From contig JBMHDL010000005.1 in NCBI GenBank assembly GCA_049889415.1, positions 163,947 through 227,946 on the forward strand: DNA of 64,000 nucleotides. The letters run 5' to 3'. Origin of the DNA: JAYQKL01 sp049889415 (GTDB lineage: Bacteria > Pseudomonadota > Alphaproteobacteria > RS24). A program made the position numbers and the translations under genes. Of the stretch, positions 52,249 to 61,775 are shown piece by piece. How positions within the stretch are numbered: the first letter of the stretch is position 1; the number at the start of each line of letters is the position of its first letter. The notes beneath the pieces were generated by a model. It was not told the origin of the DNA and did no database searches. It saw only the letters and a list, made by a program, of their open reading frames with translations.

Positions 52249-54372
52249 ATGGAGCTGCGCACTGTGCCCGTGGGGGATTTGACGACCGAACAGGCAAGGC
52301 TTGAATTGGAGGCATTGGCCACTGAAATCGCCGTTCACGACCGGGCCTATTACCAGCAGGATGATCCTGATGTCAGTGATGCTGAATATGACGCTTTACG
52401 CCGGCGCAACAGCCTGATTGAAGAGCGTTTCCCGGAGTTGGTGCGCGCAGACAGCCCGTCCTTGAAAGTCGGCGCCAGTCCGGCCTCCGGTTTTGCAAAA
52501 TCCCGACATGCCGCGCCGATGCTGTCATTGGCCAATGCCTTTGATGAGGCGGATGTCAGTGAGTTTGAAGGGCGTATCCGCCGCTTCTTGAACCTTTCCG
52601 AGACAGAAACCGTTACCTATATGGCCGAACCGAAAATTGATGGATTGTCGGCCAGCCTGCGTTATGAAAAGGGGGTTTTGACAACCGGCGTGACCAGAGG
52701 TGACGGGGAAACGGGGGAAAACATCACTGACAATCTCAAAACAATCAACGACATTCCCAAGCGACTGCCAGCGGGTGTGCCGGATGTTATTGAGGTGCGC
52801 GGTGAGGTGTATATGGAGAAATCCGATTTTGAAGCGCTGAATCGGAAACAGGAGTCGCAGGACAAAAAGGTCTTTGCCAATCCGCGCAACGCCGCTGCCG
52901 GTAGCCTGCGCCAGCTCGATTCTAGTATCACCGCCAAGCGACCTTTGCGGTTTTTTGCTTATGCCTGGGGAGAGTTGTCGCAGCCTGCCGCCGCAACCCA
53001 GTCTGGGATGATGGACTGTTTCCGCCAATGGGGGTTTCAGGTCAATCCGCTGACGATACAGGCGAAAGGGGTTGCTGACCTGCTCTTGCATTGGTCGCTG
53101 GTTGAAGGGCAACGCCCGGAGCTTGATTACGATATTGACGGCATGGTCTATAAAATTGACCGTCTGGACTGGCAGGAACGCCTTGGCTTTGTCGCGCGCG
53201 CACCGCGTTGGGCCATCGCCCATAAATTCCCGGCCGAAAAAGCCGTGACTGTGCTAGAGCGGATTGACATCCAGGTCGGGCGGACCGGGGCTCTGACGCC
53301 GGTCGCAAAACTTCAATCCGTTCGCGTGGGCGGGGTCAATGTCACCAATGCAACCCTGCACAATGCCGATGAGATTGCTCGTCTTGACGTGCGGGAAGGG
53401 GATACGGTCGTGGTGCAGCGCGCCGGCGACGTTATCCCGCAAATTGTTGAGGTGGTTGCGGGTAAACGCCCGGAAGAGGCGGCCATTTTTGATTTTCCCG
53501 ACATGTGCCCGGAATGCGGTGCCCGTGCCGTGCACGAAATCAGGCAGGATGGGGAGCGGGATGCGGTGCGTCGCTGCACCGGCGGATTGAGCTGTCCGGC
53601 ACAGGCGCGGGAGCGGTTGAAACATTTTGTCTCGCGCCGTGCCTTCGATATAGAAGGTCTGGGCGAAAAGCAGATCGACGACTATTGGGATCTGGGAATT
53701 TTGCAGACGCCGGTTGATATTTTTACATTGGCCGACAAACATGCTGACAATCCACCGGCCAGCTGGACTTATGGTTCGGGTAAGAACAAGGGTCAACTGA
53801 AGGACAGCCTTAAAAAGCTTTTTGCCGCGATAGACCAGCGCAAAGTGATTGATCTTGACCGGTTCCTGTTCGGGCTGGGTATTCGGCATGTCGGGGAGAC
53901 GACGGCGCGACTGTTGGCGCGTCATTATCAGTCTGTTGACGGTCTGCAGGATGCTGCGCTGGCGATTGCAGAGGGCGATGCACGTGCTCTGGCTGATTTG
54001 GAGAGTATTGATGGTGTAGGGGGAGCCATGATTACGGCGCTGACCGGTTTTTTTGCCGAAAGACACAACCGCGATACGGTCAACGGCCTGCTGGCGGCCG
54101 GCGTGCGCCCACAAGCGCTTGCCCGCGTGATGGTTGCGTCCCCTGTGGCGGGCAAGACAGTTGTGTTTACCGGAACTTTGGAAAAAATGACCCGGGCCGA
54201 GGCCAAGGCCCGGGCTGAACAGCTCGGCGCCAAAGTTTCAGGCTCTGTTTCCGCCAAGACGGACCTGGTTGTCGCCGGGCCTGGAGCTGGATCAAAATTG
54301 AAAAAAGCGGAAGAGCTAGGGCTCAAGGTGTTGTCCGAGGATGACTGGATTGCCATGGTTGTGAGGAATTAA
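52249..54372 (+). CDS. ligA: NAD-dependent DNA ligase LigA
   Basis: A 707-residue ligase. The adenylation lysine is K129 in AEPKIDGLSASL. The Zn-finger cysteines appear in CPECGARAV and later CTGGLSCPAQ. Helix-hairpin-helix repeats and a C-terminal BRCT domain (VFTGTLEKMTRAEAKARAEQ) complete the architecture. It seals nicks in replication and repair. It directly follows recN with no gap. Confidence 0.96.
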   Translation: MELRTVPVGDLTTEQARLELEALATEIAVHDRAYYQQDDPDVSDAEYDALRRRNSLIEERFPELVRADSPSLKVGASPASGFAKSRHAAPMLSLANAFDEADVSEFEGRIRRFLNLSETETVTYMAEPKIDGLSASLRYEKGVLTTGVTRGDGETGENITDNLKTINDIPKRLPAGVPDVIEVRGEVYMEKSDFEALNRKQESQDKKVFANPRNAAAGSLRQLDSSITAKRPLRFFAYAWGELSQPAAATQSGMMDCFRQWGFQVNPLTIQAKGVADLLLHWSLVEGQRPELDYDIDGMVYKIDRLDWQERLGFVARAPRWAIAHKFPAEKAVTVLERIDIQVGRTGALTPVAKLQSVRVGGVNVTNATLHNADEIARLDVREGDTVVVQRAGDVIPQIVEVVAGKRPEEAAIFDFPDMCPECGARAVHEIRQDGERDAVRRCTGGLSCPAQARERLKHFVSRRAFDIEGLGEKQIDDYWDLGILQTPVDIFTLADKHADNPPASWTYGSGKNKGQLKDSLKKLFAAIDQRKVIDLDRFLFGLGIRHVGETTARLLARHYQSVDGLQDAALAIAEGDARALADLESIDGVGGAMITALTGFFAERHNRDTVNGLLAAGVRPQALARVMVASPVAGKTVVFTGTLEKMTRAEAKARAEQLGAKVSGSVSAKTDLVVAGPGAGSKLKKAEELGLKVLSEDDWIAMVVRN

Positions 54373-54387
54373 GAAGGACCTGCAGGG

Positions 54388-54852
54388 TCATTTGACATGA
54401 TAGACATCCCGTCCCATTGGCGGAGATGGCGGATATTGGGGCATGACCAAGCCATTATCCAAGACGGAGTCATGAAAATTAAGCTTGTTGATCGTCACCC
54501 ACTCACGGCATGCGTTTTGATGTTGGCTGATCTGTTCCATGCTTGAGGTATCCCTGAAGCCGGCCCTCAGCATGGCTTTGGACAGCCTGTCTATTTGCCG
54601 CTTCGACATGTCACCGACCTTGAGGTGTTTTTTGGCGACAACCATTGTCGGAAAACAGGGTAGGTTGCGTTCGCGGCATATTCCAACAGCCAGATTCAGA
54701 TGCTGGAAAACCAGAGTATAAACGAAAGCCCAGTCCTGATCCGCAATGCCGTATAGCCGCGTTAATTCGCTGAAGCTGGTAAATTTGTTCAGGCGGGCCT
54801 TTTCGACGATGAGCTGAGTAGAGATATGAAACTGGAATCTTTGCGCAATCAT
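54388..54852 (-). CDS. Orphan hypothetical protein
   Basis: A 154-residue protein I do not recognise. A clear ribosome site (AAAGGGATG) precedes the start on the minus strand. It is soluble, basic in the middle (AKKHLKVGDMSKRQIDRLSK) and Pro-rich at the C-terminus (PQYPPSPPMGRD). The segment DWAFVYTLVFQHLNLAVGI is hydrophobic but too mixed to be a clear membrane helix. It sits alone between ligA (convergent) and pepP, next to AT-rich DNA, which could mean recent acquisition. Confidence 0.6.
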   Translation of the reverse strand: MIAQRFQFHISTQLIVEKARLNKFTSFSELTRLYGIADQDWAFVYTLVFQHLNLAVGICRERNLPCFPTMVVAKKHLKVGDMSKRQIDRLSKAMLRAGFRDTSSMEQISQHQNACREWVTINKLNFHDSVLDNGLVMPQYPPSPPMGRDVYHVK

Positions 54853-54900
54853 TGCGTCATCCCTTTCTTGTTGTTCTTAGGGTCTATATTAGCGATTGCG

Positions 54901-54920
54901 GGTTTATCTATCTATAAACC
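54901..54920. repeat. Inverted repeat upstream of the orphan gene
   Basis: GGTTTAT (54901-54907) and ATAAACC (54914-54920) with a 6-base loop. It lies between the start of the orphan gene and the end of pepP. It may be an operator for the orphan gene; it has no T run on the minus strand, so it is a poor terminator for pepP. Confidence 0.35.
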
Positions 54921-54932
54921 TGTAGTTGTATT

Positions 54933-56750
54933 TTAATGTTTCTGGTGCTGTAGGGGGGACGTTGCTGCGGCCAACCAAGCGGCGGCATCACTGTCTAGCA
55001 ACGGGCTGATGGTTTCGTGAACCCTGGCATGATAAGTGTCAAGCCAGTCGCGTTCATCGTCAGTCAACAGGGTCGGGTCTATCAGGCGGGTGTCAATCGG
55101 GGCCAAGGTCAATGTTTCGAAGCCGTGCATGGGGCGCTCCCCGTTTTCAGGGGGAGTTGCAGGCGTGACAAATTGCAGGTTTTCAATTCGTATGCCGAAG
55201 GCATCTGCCCGGTAATAGCCCGGCTCATTGGAGACGATCATACCGCTTTGCAGGGCAACAGTGCCACCTTTGGAGATCCGCTGCGGCCCTTCATGGACTG
55301 ACAGATAGGCCCCGACTCCGTGGCCGGTGCCATGATCAAAATCCAGACCGGCCGCCCAGAGCGGCGCCCGGGCCAGCGCGTCCAACATCACACCGTCCGT
55401 ACCTTTGGGAAACCGGGCGCAGGCGAGAGCAATATGACCTTTCAGCACACGGGTGAACGCCATCACGGCGTCGACGGGCGGTGCGGCGCCGTCAATCAAA
55501 ATGGTGCGGGTGACATCGGTCGTGCCGTCACTGTATTGTCCGCCGCTGTCAACCAGATACAGTTCACCCGGTTGCAGGATGCGGTTTGTGGTTTCGGTGA
55601 CACGATAATGGACAATGGCCCCGTTTGGGCCGCTACCGGATATGGTGTCAAAGCTCAGGTCTTTCAGATGACCGGTATCCCGACGGAAGGCTTCAAGCCT
55701 TTGAGCCGCGGAAATTTCGCTCACGCCCCCTTTCGGGGCCTGCTGATCCAACCAGTGCAGAAAAGCGCATAAGGCTGCACCGTCGCGGATATGGGCTTCG
55801 CGGGCCCCGTTGATTTCGGCTTCAGTTTTGCAGGCTTTCGGTAAAGCACATAAATCCGGGCTGTCGATAAAATCACCCAGCATCTCGGCAAAGCCGAAAT
55901 TGGCGGTTCCAGGATCAAGCAGGACCGTCTTGTCGGACAATGACTGCAGATGCGTCGCCATGTTGTGCGGGGGAATCAGCTCGACGCCGGTGCCCATATG
56001 CTCGCGCACTGTCCGGGGGACACGCTCCGGGTCAATGAACCAGTCAAACCGGCCATCCTTGTGGGCAAGTCCATAGGAGAGTACAAACGGGGTGTGTGGC
56101 ACGTCAGCGCCACGGATATTCAAAATCCAGGCAATGCTTTCCGGCTGTGTCAGCAAAAAGGCGTCAGCTTTGCGCTCCGCAATCTGTTGTCCAATGCTCT
56201 GTCGCTTGTCCGGGCTGGTCCGGCCGGCCAATGCATCGGATTGTGCGACTATCGGTGCACAGGGCGGTGCCGGGCGGTCGTGCCAGGCCTTGTCGAGCGG
56301 ATTTTCGGTAACCGGAATAATGGATACATCTTTAACGGTCAGCTGTTTTTTCAGCAGGTTGATCTGGTTGCGGGTATGTAGCATCGGGTCAAAGCCGATT
56401 GTTTGGCCGGCCGAAACATGCGCGTTGAGCCAATCCACCAGACGGGTTTCCATAATCGGAACAATCTCAAAACAGGCCGTGTCCACCTGTTGCGGGGCCT
56501 GCAGGACGTAGCGGCCATCAACCAATAATGCGGCCCTGTCTGCCATGACTGCCGCAATGCCGGCCGAGCCACCGAAGCCGGTCAGCCATTTCAACCGTTC
56601 ACCACTGGCCGGCACATATTCGCCCATATAGGCGTCTTCCCGCGGGACAAGAAACACATCCAGACCGGCTTCCTGCATATGCGCACGCAGGTGCTTCAGG
56701 CGCGGCGCACCGGCTTGCGGGTCAAAATCATCGTCAAAAGATTGATACAT
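54933..56750 (-). CDS. pepP: Xaa-Pro aminopeptidase family peptidase (M24B)
   Basis: A 605-residue cytosolic metallopeptidase that removes an N-terminal residue before proline. It has two creatinase N-terminal-type domains (about 15-310) and the pita-bread catalytic domain, with metal-site segments YLVDSGGQYSDGTTDVTRT, DFDHGTGHGVGAYLSVHEG and SNEPGYYRADAFGIRIENL. The length and two-domain N-terminus match the long eukaryote-like form. It is the last gene of the uvrD-prmA-pepP operon. Confidence 0.92.
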   Translation of the reverse strand: MYQSFDDDFDPQAGAPRLKHLRAHMQEAGLDVFLVPREDAYMGEYVPASGERLKWLTGFGGSAGIAAVMADRAALLVDGRYVLQAPQQVDTACFEIVPIMETRLVDWLNAHVSAGQTIGFDPMLHTRNQINLLKKQLTVKDVSIIPVTENPLDKAWHDRPAPPCAPIVAQSDALAGRTSPDKRQSIGQQIAERKADAFLLTQPESIAWILNIRGADVPHTPFVLSYGLAHKDGRFDWFIDPERVPRTVREHMGTGVELIPPHNMATHLQSLSDKTVLLDPGTANFGFAEMLGDFIDSPDLCALPKACKTEAEINGAREAHIRDGAALCAFLHWLDQQAPKGGVSEISAAQRLEAFRRDTGHLKDLSFDTISGSGPNGAIVHYRVTETTNRILQPGELYLVDSGGQYSDGTTDVTRTILIDGAAPPVDAVMAFTRVLKGHIALACARFPKGTDGVMLDALARAPLWAAGLDFDHGTGHGVGAYLSVHEGPQRISKGGTVALQSGMIVSNEPGYYRADAFGIRIENLQFVTPATPPENGERPMHGFETLTLAPIDTRLIDPTLLTDDERDWLDTYHARVHETISPLLDSDAAAWLAAATSPLQHQKH

Positions 56751-56758
56751 GTCTTATC

Positions 56759-57619
56759 CTATCCCCGAAACCGCAGGGTCGTCCACTCACCAATCTGCAA
56801 ACGATCCGTCAAGGAGATGTTCTGAACCCGCATGGCGGCGACCACTCCACGTTCCTGCGAGGCCAAAAGCCCGGATACAATCAACCGGCCGCCGGGTGCA
56901 AGATATCTGCGAAAATCCGGTGCCAGTTGCCGCAGCGGCTCGGCGAGAATATTGGCTAGGATCAAATCAAACGGGGCGGCTTGGCGCAGAGCGGGTCCGG
57001 CAAAGCCCGCCCCAGTCTCTGCCTTGACCAGCCCGCCAAGGTGGTTGAGACGGGCATTATAGGCGGTGGTCCGCACCGCAATCGGATCAATATCGCCGGC
57101 CATGACCGGCCGGCGTGTCAATCGCGCCAAAGCGATGGCCAGCACCCCTGTGCCGCAGCCAATATCGGCGGCCCGCGACGGCAGGCCTGATTTCAACTGC
57201 CGGAGCATCATCTGCAGGCATCCGGTCGTGGTTTCATGATGGCCGGTGCCAAAAGCCTCTCCGGCATTAATCTCCAGGCCAATGCGTCCGGGCGGGACTG
57301 CGTCCCGGTCATGTGCACCATGGACAAAAAGCGGCGGCACGCTGACCGGGGTCAGTCCTTTTTGGCTTTCGCCGACCCAATCCAGATCAGGCAGAATTTC
57401 AATGGCAAAATCTGTATGGCGCGGTAGCGCCTGCTGCAGGGACTGGGCATCCGGTTGCCCGGTAAAATAAGCTTCAATAAAGTGACTGTCTGAAAACGGA
57501 CTTGATGCCGCTGGGGAAACTGGGGTTATCGCCTGCGCCAAGGCGCCATGGGTTTCCAGCACCTGTTCAGCCGCTTCAATATCCGCGACGGTTACAATTA
57601 ATTTCCAGACGGACTGCAT
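56759..57619 (-). CDS. prmA: Ribosomal protein L11 methyltransferase PrmA
   Basis: A 286-residue SAM-dependent methyltransferase modifying ribosomal protein L11. INAGEAFGTGHHETTTGCL and DIGCGTGVLAIALARL are the SAM motif, and NILAEPLRQLAPDF the NPPF-like catalytic segment. I use ATG 57619 (MQSVWKLIVTV), 7 bases after the uvrD stop; a longer frame from 57679 would overlap uvrD. It is 8 bases from pepP. Confidence 0.9.
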   Translation of the reverse strand: MQSVWKLIVTVADIEAAEQVLETHGALAQAITPVSPAASSPFSDSHFIEAYFTGQPDAQSLQQALPRHTDFAIEILPDLDWVGESQKGLTPVSVPPLFVHGAHDRDAVPPGRIGLEINAGEAFGTGHHETTTGCLQMMLRQLKSGLPSRAADIGCGTGVLAIALARLTRRPVMAGDIDPIAVRTTAYNARLNHLGGLVKAETGAGFAGPALRQAAPFDLILANILAEPLRQLAPDFRRYLAPGGRLIVSGLLASQERGVVAAMRVQNISLTDRLQIGEWTTLRFRG

Positions 57620-57626
57620 CAAGCCC

Positions 57627-60038
57627 TCATGTTTTCTCGAGGAAATTATCCAGCACTTTCTTCGTCCCGGCTTTTTCAAATTGAACCGTCACCTTGTTGC
57701 CATCAATCACTTCAATGCGCCCATAGCCAAATTTTTGATGAAAAATCCGTTCGCCGCGTTTGAATTTCCCGGTACCGCCGCCGGAGCTGGTCGGAACGGC
57801 AGAGATGGTTTTGGGGGTGGAGCTTTTTTGAGCAAAGTGTTTCTGGGCGCGTTGCCAGCCGGGGCTGGTGTACCCCCCCTTGTCAAATGGCTTGAAACTG
57901 TTGCCGAACCGGCTTTGATCCAGATAGCTGCCCTCATCCTCCTGGTGCTCCGCTTCGCCGACTTCAACATGGTCCTGCGGCAATTCATCGACAAAGCGCG
58001 ATGGTATGCTGGATTGCCACTGTCCGTGAATGCGGCGGTTGCCGGCGAAGGAGATGACGGCATTTTGTTTTGCCCTTGTCAGGCCGACATAGGCCAGCCG
58101 TCGCTCCTCCTCCAAGGCACGGTCACCGCTTTCATCAAGACTGCGCTGATTGGGAAACACGCCTTCCTCCCAGCCAGGCAGGAAGACATGTTCAAATTCC
58201 AGCCCTTTGGCAGCATGCAGGGTCATCAGCGAAACCTTGTCGTCAGTCTCGTCTTCCGCGGTTTCCATGACCAGGGAAATATGCTCCAAATATTCCCCAA
58301 GTGACTGGAAGTCTTCCATTGAACGCACCAGTTCCTTCAGGTTTTCTAGCTTGCCGGGGGCATCAGGGGATTTGTCCGCCTGCCACATATGTGTGTAGCC
58401 GCTTTCATCCAGAACCAGTTCAGCCAATTCATGATGGGGCATCTCATCGGCTTTTTGCCGCCAGCGTGTGACGTTTTCGACAAACGCGCCCAAAGACCTG
58501 CGGGCGGCTGGTTTCAACTCCTCTGAGTCAACAAGGATACGGGCGGCCCGGAACAGGGACATGTTCTGTCCGCGGGCGGCTTTATGCAGGGTTTGCAGGG
58601 CGACATTACCCAACCCACGCCGTGGCTTGTTACAGATGCGTTCAAAGGCAAGGTCATCATCGGGCTGGGCGATCAGGCGTAGATACGCGTTGGCGTCCCG
58701 GATTTCGGCGCGTTCATAAAATCGCGGGCCGCCAATGACCCGATAGGGGACGCCGCAGGTGATGAACCGGTCCTCAAATTCGCGCATCTGGAAGGACGCC
58801 CGCACCAGAACAGCGATTTCATTCAAGGGCTGTTTTTTGCGTTGCAGGTCTTCAATGTCATCGGTTGTGGCGCGGGCTTCCTGCTCGCCGTCCCACAAGC
58901 TGCGGACTTTGACTTTTTCCCCGTCATTGTCTTCCGTGTATAGGGTCTTACCGAGCCGCTGCTTGTTGGCGGCAATCAGCCCGGAGGCCGCCCCGAGAAT
59001 GTGGCTGGTTGAGCGGTAATTGCGTTCCAGTCGGATGATGTCGGCACCCGGGAAATCCTTTTCGAAGCGCAGAATATTATCCACCTCGGCACCGCGCCAG
59101 CCATAAATGGACTGGTCGTCATCGCCGACACAGCAAATGTTCCCGTGCCCCTGGGCCAACAGACGCAGCCATAAATACTGCACCGCATTGGTATCTTGAT
59201 ACTCATCCACCAGCATATTGCGGAAACGGTCCTGATATTGGGTCAAAATATCGTTGTTTTCCTGGAACAGCCGCAGGCATTCAAGCAGCAGATCGCCGAA
59301 ATCGACCGCATTTAAAACCTTCAGGCGCTGTTGGTATTGTTTGTAGATTTTCCCGCCCAGGCCGTCGGCAAAAATGCCAGCCTCTCCGTCGGGCAGGTTG
59401 TCGGCATGCCAGCCGCGGTTTTTCCAGCGGTCTACAAACCCGGCCATTTGGCGGGCCGGCCAGCGTTTTTCATCCACGCCCTCGGCTTGCAGGAGCTGTT
59501 TGAGTAAGCGTATCTGGTCATCCGTGTCCAGAATGGTGAAATCCGGGCGCAGACCGACCAGCTCGGCATGACGCCGCAGGATTTTGGCTGAAATCGAGTG
59601 GAAGGTGCCCATCCACTGCATGTCTTCCACGCTTTCCCCGACCAGATCCATGACCCGCATTTTCATTTCTCGGGCGGCCTTGTTGGTAAAGGTCACGGCC
59701 AGAAATTGGCTAGGCCAGGCCTGACGGGTAGCGATTTTATGGGCGATACGGGTTGTCAGCACCCGGGTTTTGCCGGTCCCGGCACCGGCCAGCACCAGCA
59801 AGGGGCCGTCCGGGGCGACCACGGCGGCGTGTTGAGCCTCATTCATATGCGCCATGCTTTGCTCCAGCTTGGGGCTGGGTGCGGCCTGCGCGTCTGGACG
59901 CATCTGCGCTTTAGCCCGCTCGGAAATTGACAGGCCGGCAGGGCGGTCGGATGGCGACGCTGCCGGCGAGGCGGCCGGTGTGGGTGTCGGCTCGTCATGC
60001 CCCAGGTCAAATATGTCGTCAAATGGGTCCGTACTCAT
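57627..60038 (-). CDS. uvrD: ATP-dependent DNA helicase UvrD/PcrA type
   Basis: An 803-residue SF1A helicase (3'-5') for nucleotide excision and mismatch repair. Walker A is LAGAGTGKTRVLTTRI near 82-97, motif II is LVDEYQDTNAVQY, motif III is GDDDQSIYGWRGA, and VSLMTLHAAKGLEFEHVFLPG is motif V. A C-terminal Tudor-like segment (GERIFHQKFGYGRIEVIDG) matches the UvrD tail. The first 50 residues are Asp/Pro-rich and disordered. No LexA box is seen upstream. Confidence 0.94.
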   Translation of the reverse strand: MSTDPFDDIFDLGHDEPTPTPAASPAASPSDRPAGLSISERAKAQMRPDAQAAPSPKLEQSMAHMNEAQHAAVVAPDGPLLVLAGAGTGKTRVLTTRIAHKIATRQAWPSQFLAVTFTNKAAREMKMRVMDLVGESVEDMQWMGTFHSISAKILRRHAELVGLRPDFTILDTDDQIRLLKQLLQAEGVDEKRWPARQMAGFVDRWKNRGWHADNLPDGEAGIFADGLGGKIYKQYQQRLKVLNAVDFGDLLLECLRLFQENNDILTQYQDRFRNMLVDEYQDTNAVQYLWLRLLAQGHGNICCVGDDDQSIYGWRGAEVDNILRFEKDFPGADIIRLERNYRSTSHILGAASGLIAANKQRLGKTLYTEDNDGEKVKVRSLWDGEQEARATTDDIEDLQRKKQPLNEIAVLVRASFQMREFEDRFITCGVPYRVIGGPRFYERAEIRDANAYLRLIAQPDDDLAFERICNKPRRGLGNVALQTLHKAARGQNMSLFRAARILVDSEELKPAARRSLGAFVENVTRWRQKADEMPHHELAELVLDESGYTHMWQADKSPDAPGKLENLKELVRSMEDFQSLGEYLEHISLVMETAEDETDDKVSLMTLHAAKGLEFEHVFLPGWEEGVFPNQRSLDESGDRALEEERRLAYVGLTRAKQNAVISFAGNRRIHGQWQSSIPSRFVDELPQDHVEVGEAEHQEDEGSYLDQSRFGNSFKPFDKGGYTSPGWQRAQKHFAQKSSTPKTISAVPTSSGGGTGKFKRGERIFHQKFGYGRIEVIDGNKVTVQFEKAGTKKVLDNFLEKT

Positions 60039-60158
60039 TTTTACCCCGTGATTCTTACCGCACTATAGCATGGCACCGGCGCGCTTTCAGCGGCTTGTGA
60101 CAGGCGGTTAAAAATAATACATAATGCTAATTCAGTTGGTAGAAAGGGGTCAGTCAAT

Positions 60159-61541
60159 ATGGCGCAGGCGCATCATGAAACAGGGCATCTGGCCTTGGCC
60201 GAACGTTTTGGCCCGGCCTATTCCACGGCACAGGCGGTGCGCGACCAGCATTGCCGGGGCGAGGCGCATGTCAGCGCCATGCCGCCGGATGCGGTGGTTT
60301 TCGCTGTATCTACCGAAGATGTCGTCACTGCCGTGACCATTTGTGCCGAGCACCGTATACCGGTCATCGCCCATGGCACAGGAACCTCTTTGGAGGGTCA
60401 TATTAATGCCGTGCAGGGCGGCGTGTGCATTGACCTGACCGGTATGAACCGCATTTTGGAAGTCCGGTCCGAAGATATGGATGTCCGCGTTCAGGCCGGG
60501 GTCACGCGTAAGCAGCTCAATACGCATTTGCGCGATCAGGGGCTGTTTTTCCCGATTGACCCCGGGGCTGATGCCTCACTGGGCGGCATGTGTGCAACCC
60601 GGGCCTCCGGCACCAATGCGGTGCGCTATGGCACCATGCGCGATAATGTGTTGAACCTGACGGCGGTCATGGCCGATGGGACAGTGGTGACAACCGGTAG
60701 GCGCGCCCGCAAATCCGCTGCCGGCTATGACCTGACTCGCCTGCTGGTCGGCTCTGAGGGAACGCTCGGCATCATCACCGAGGTCACCCTACGCCTGCAC
60801 GGCATCCCGGAAAGCATCGCCTCTGCAGTCTGCGCCTTTGACACTCTGGAGGGCGCGGTGCAAACCACCATGGAGACCATACAATCCGGTATTCCGATTG
60901 CCCGCATGGAACTGCTCGACCCTTTGACCATCAAAGCCGTCAACAGCTATTCCAAGCTGACTTTGCTTGAGGCTCCGCATTTGTTTATGGAGTTTCACGG
61001 ATCACCGGCCTCTGTTGAGGAGCAAAGTGCTGCTGTTGCAGAATTGGCGGCGGCCAATGGGGGCAGCGGTTTTGATTGGGCAACGCTTGAAGAGGAGCGC
61101 AACCGCTTGTGGCAGGCGCGCCATGACACTTATTACGCTACACGGGGTCTGGCACCGGAAAAGGTGAGCTTCAGCACCGATATTTGCGTCCCGATTTCAC
61201 GCTTGGCCGCCTGTATCGCCGAAACCCATGCGGATATTGAAGAGCTTGACTTGTTGGCACCGATTGTCGGTCATGTCGGAGACGGGAATTTTCATGTCAT
61301 TGTGCTGATGGACGAGGCGGATGCCGATGAGGTTGAGCGGGCGCGCATTTTCAAGGAACGGCTAGTGTCGCGGGCTTTGGCGCATGACGGTACCTGCACC
61401 GGCGAGCATGGTGTTGGCATGGGCAAAATGGCCCATCTTGAGCAGGAACTGGGTGCCGGTGTGGCGCTCATGCGCAGCATCAAAAAGGCGCTGGACCCGG
61501 ATAATATCCTCAATCCCGGCAAGATTTTCGAACCTGATTAA
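60159..61541 (+). CDS. FAD-linked oxidase, GlcD/D-lactate dehydrogenase type
   Basis: A 460-residue flavoprotein of the VAO family. The FAD-binding part is PVIAHGTGTSLEGHINAV with DPGADASLGGMCATRASGTN, and RKSAAGYDLTRLLVGSEGTL is the family block. The C-terminal domain has VGHVGDGNFHVIV and CTGEHGVGMGK. It probably oxidises D-lactate or glycolate and reduces the quinone or cytochrome pool. Glycolate oxidase GlcE/GlcF partners are not nearby, which favours a one-subunit D-lactate dehydrogenase. Confidence 0.86.
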   Translation: MAQAHHETGHLALAERFGPAYSTAQAVRDQHCRGEAHVSAMPPDAVVFAVSTEDVVTAVTICAEHRIPVIAHGTGTSLEGHINAVQGGVCIDLTGMNRILEVRSEDMDVRVQAGVTRKQLNTHLRDQGLFFPIDPGADASLGGMCATRASGTNAVRYGTMRDNVLNLTAVMADGTVVTTGRRARKSAAGYDLTRLLVGSEGTLGIITEVTLRLHGIPESIASAVCAFDTLEGAVQTTMETIQSGIPIARMELLDPLTIKAVNSYSKLTLLEAPHLFMEFHGSPASVEEQSAAVAELAAANGGSGFDWATLEEERNRLWQARHDTYYATRGLAPEKVSFSTDICVPISRLAACIAETHADIEELDLLAPIVGHVGDGNFHVIVLMDEADADEVERARIFKERLVSRALAHDGTCTGEHGVGMGKMAHLEQELGAGVALMRSIKKALDPDNILNPGKIFEPD

Positions 61542-61756
61542 GTGCGGCTCTGATACCAGTGCAAAACATAGACCCGGATGGCCGATGACAGGGATGCCTC
61601 GCGGCTTTTGGCATCAATCTCGGCAATTAGCTCCGGCAGGCTCACGCCGCGGTCTTCAGCTATAGCGCGCACGGCGTCCCAAAACGGTTTTTCCAAAGAA
61701 ATGCTGGTCGCGTGCCCGGCGATGGTGATGGACCGTTTTTCGGGCTTTTGCGCCAT
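61538..61756 (-). CDS. Small ribbon-helix-helix domain protein
   Basis: A 72-residue protein starting MAQKPEKRSITIAGHATSIS at 61756; a longer frame from 61789 would overlap fumC. The N-terminal strand SITIAGHATSISL, then two helices, fit the ribbon-helix-helix DNA-binding family common in Alphaproteobacteria (RHH_4-like). It follows fumC by 19 bases and is probably cotranscribed. Its stop shares TTAA with the oxidase. Target genes are unknown. Confidence 0.8.
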   Translation of the reverse strand: MAQKPEKRSITIAGHATSISLEKPFWDAVRAIAEDRGVSLPELIAEIDAKSREASLSSAIRVYVLHWYQSRT

Positions 61757-61775
61757 ATTCGGCCGGCGATACGCC

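Noticed and set aside
53254..54114. 286-codon open frame antisense to ligA
   Set aside because: Opposite conserved LigA domains, with no family match.
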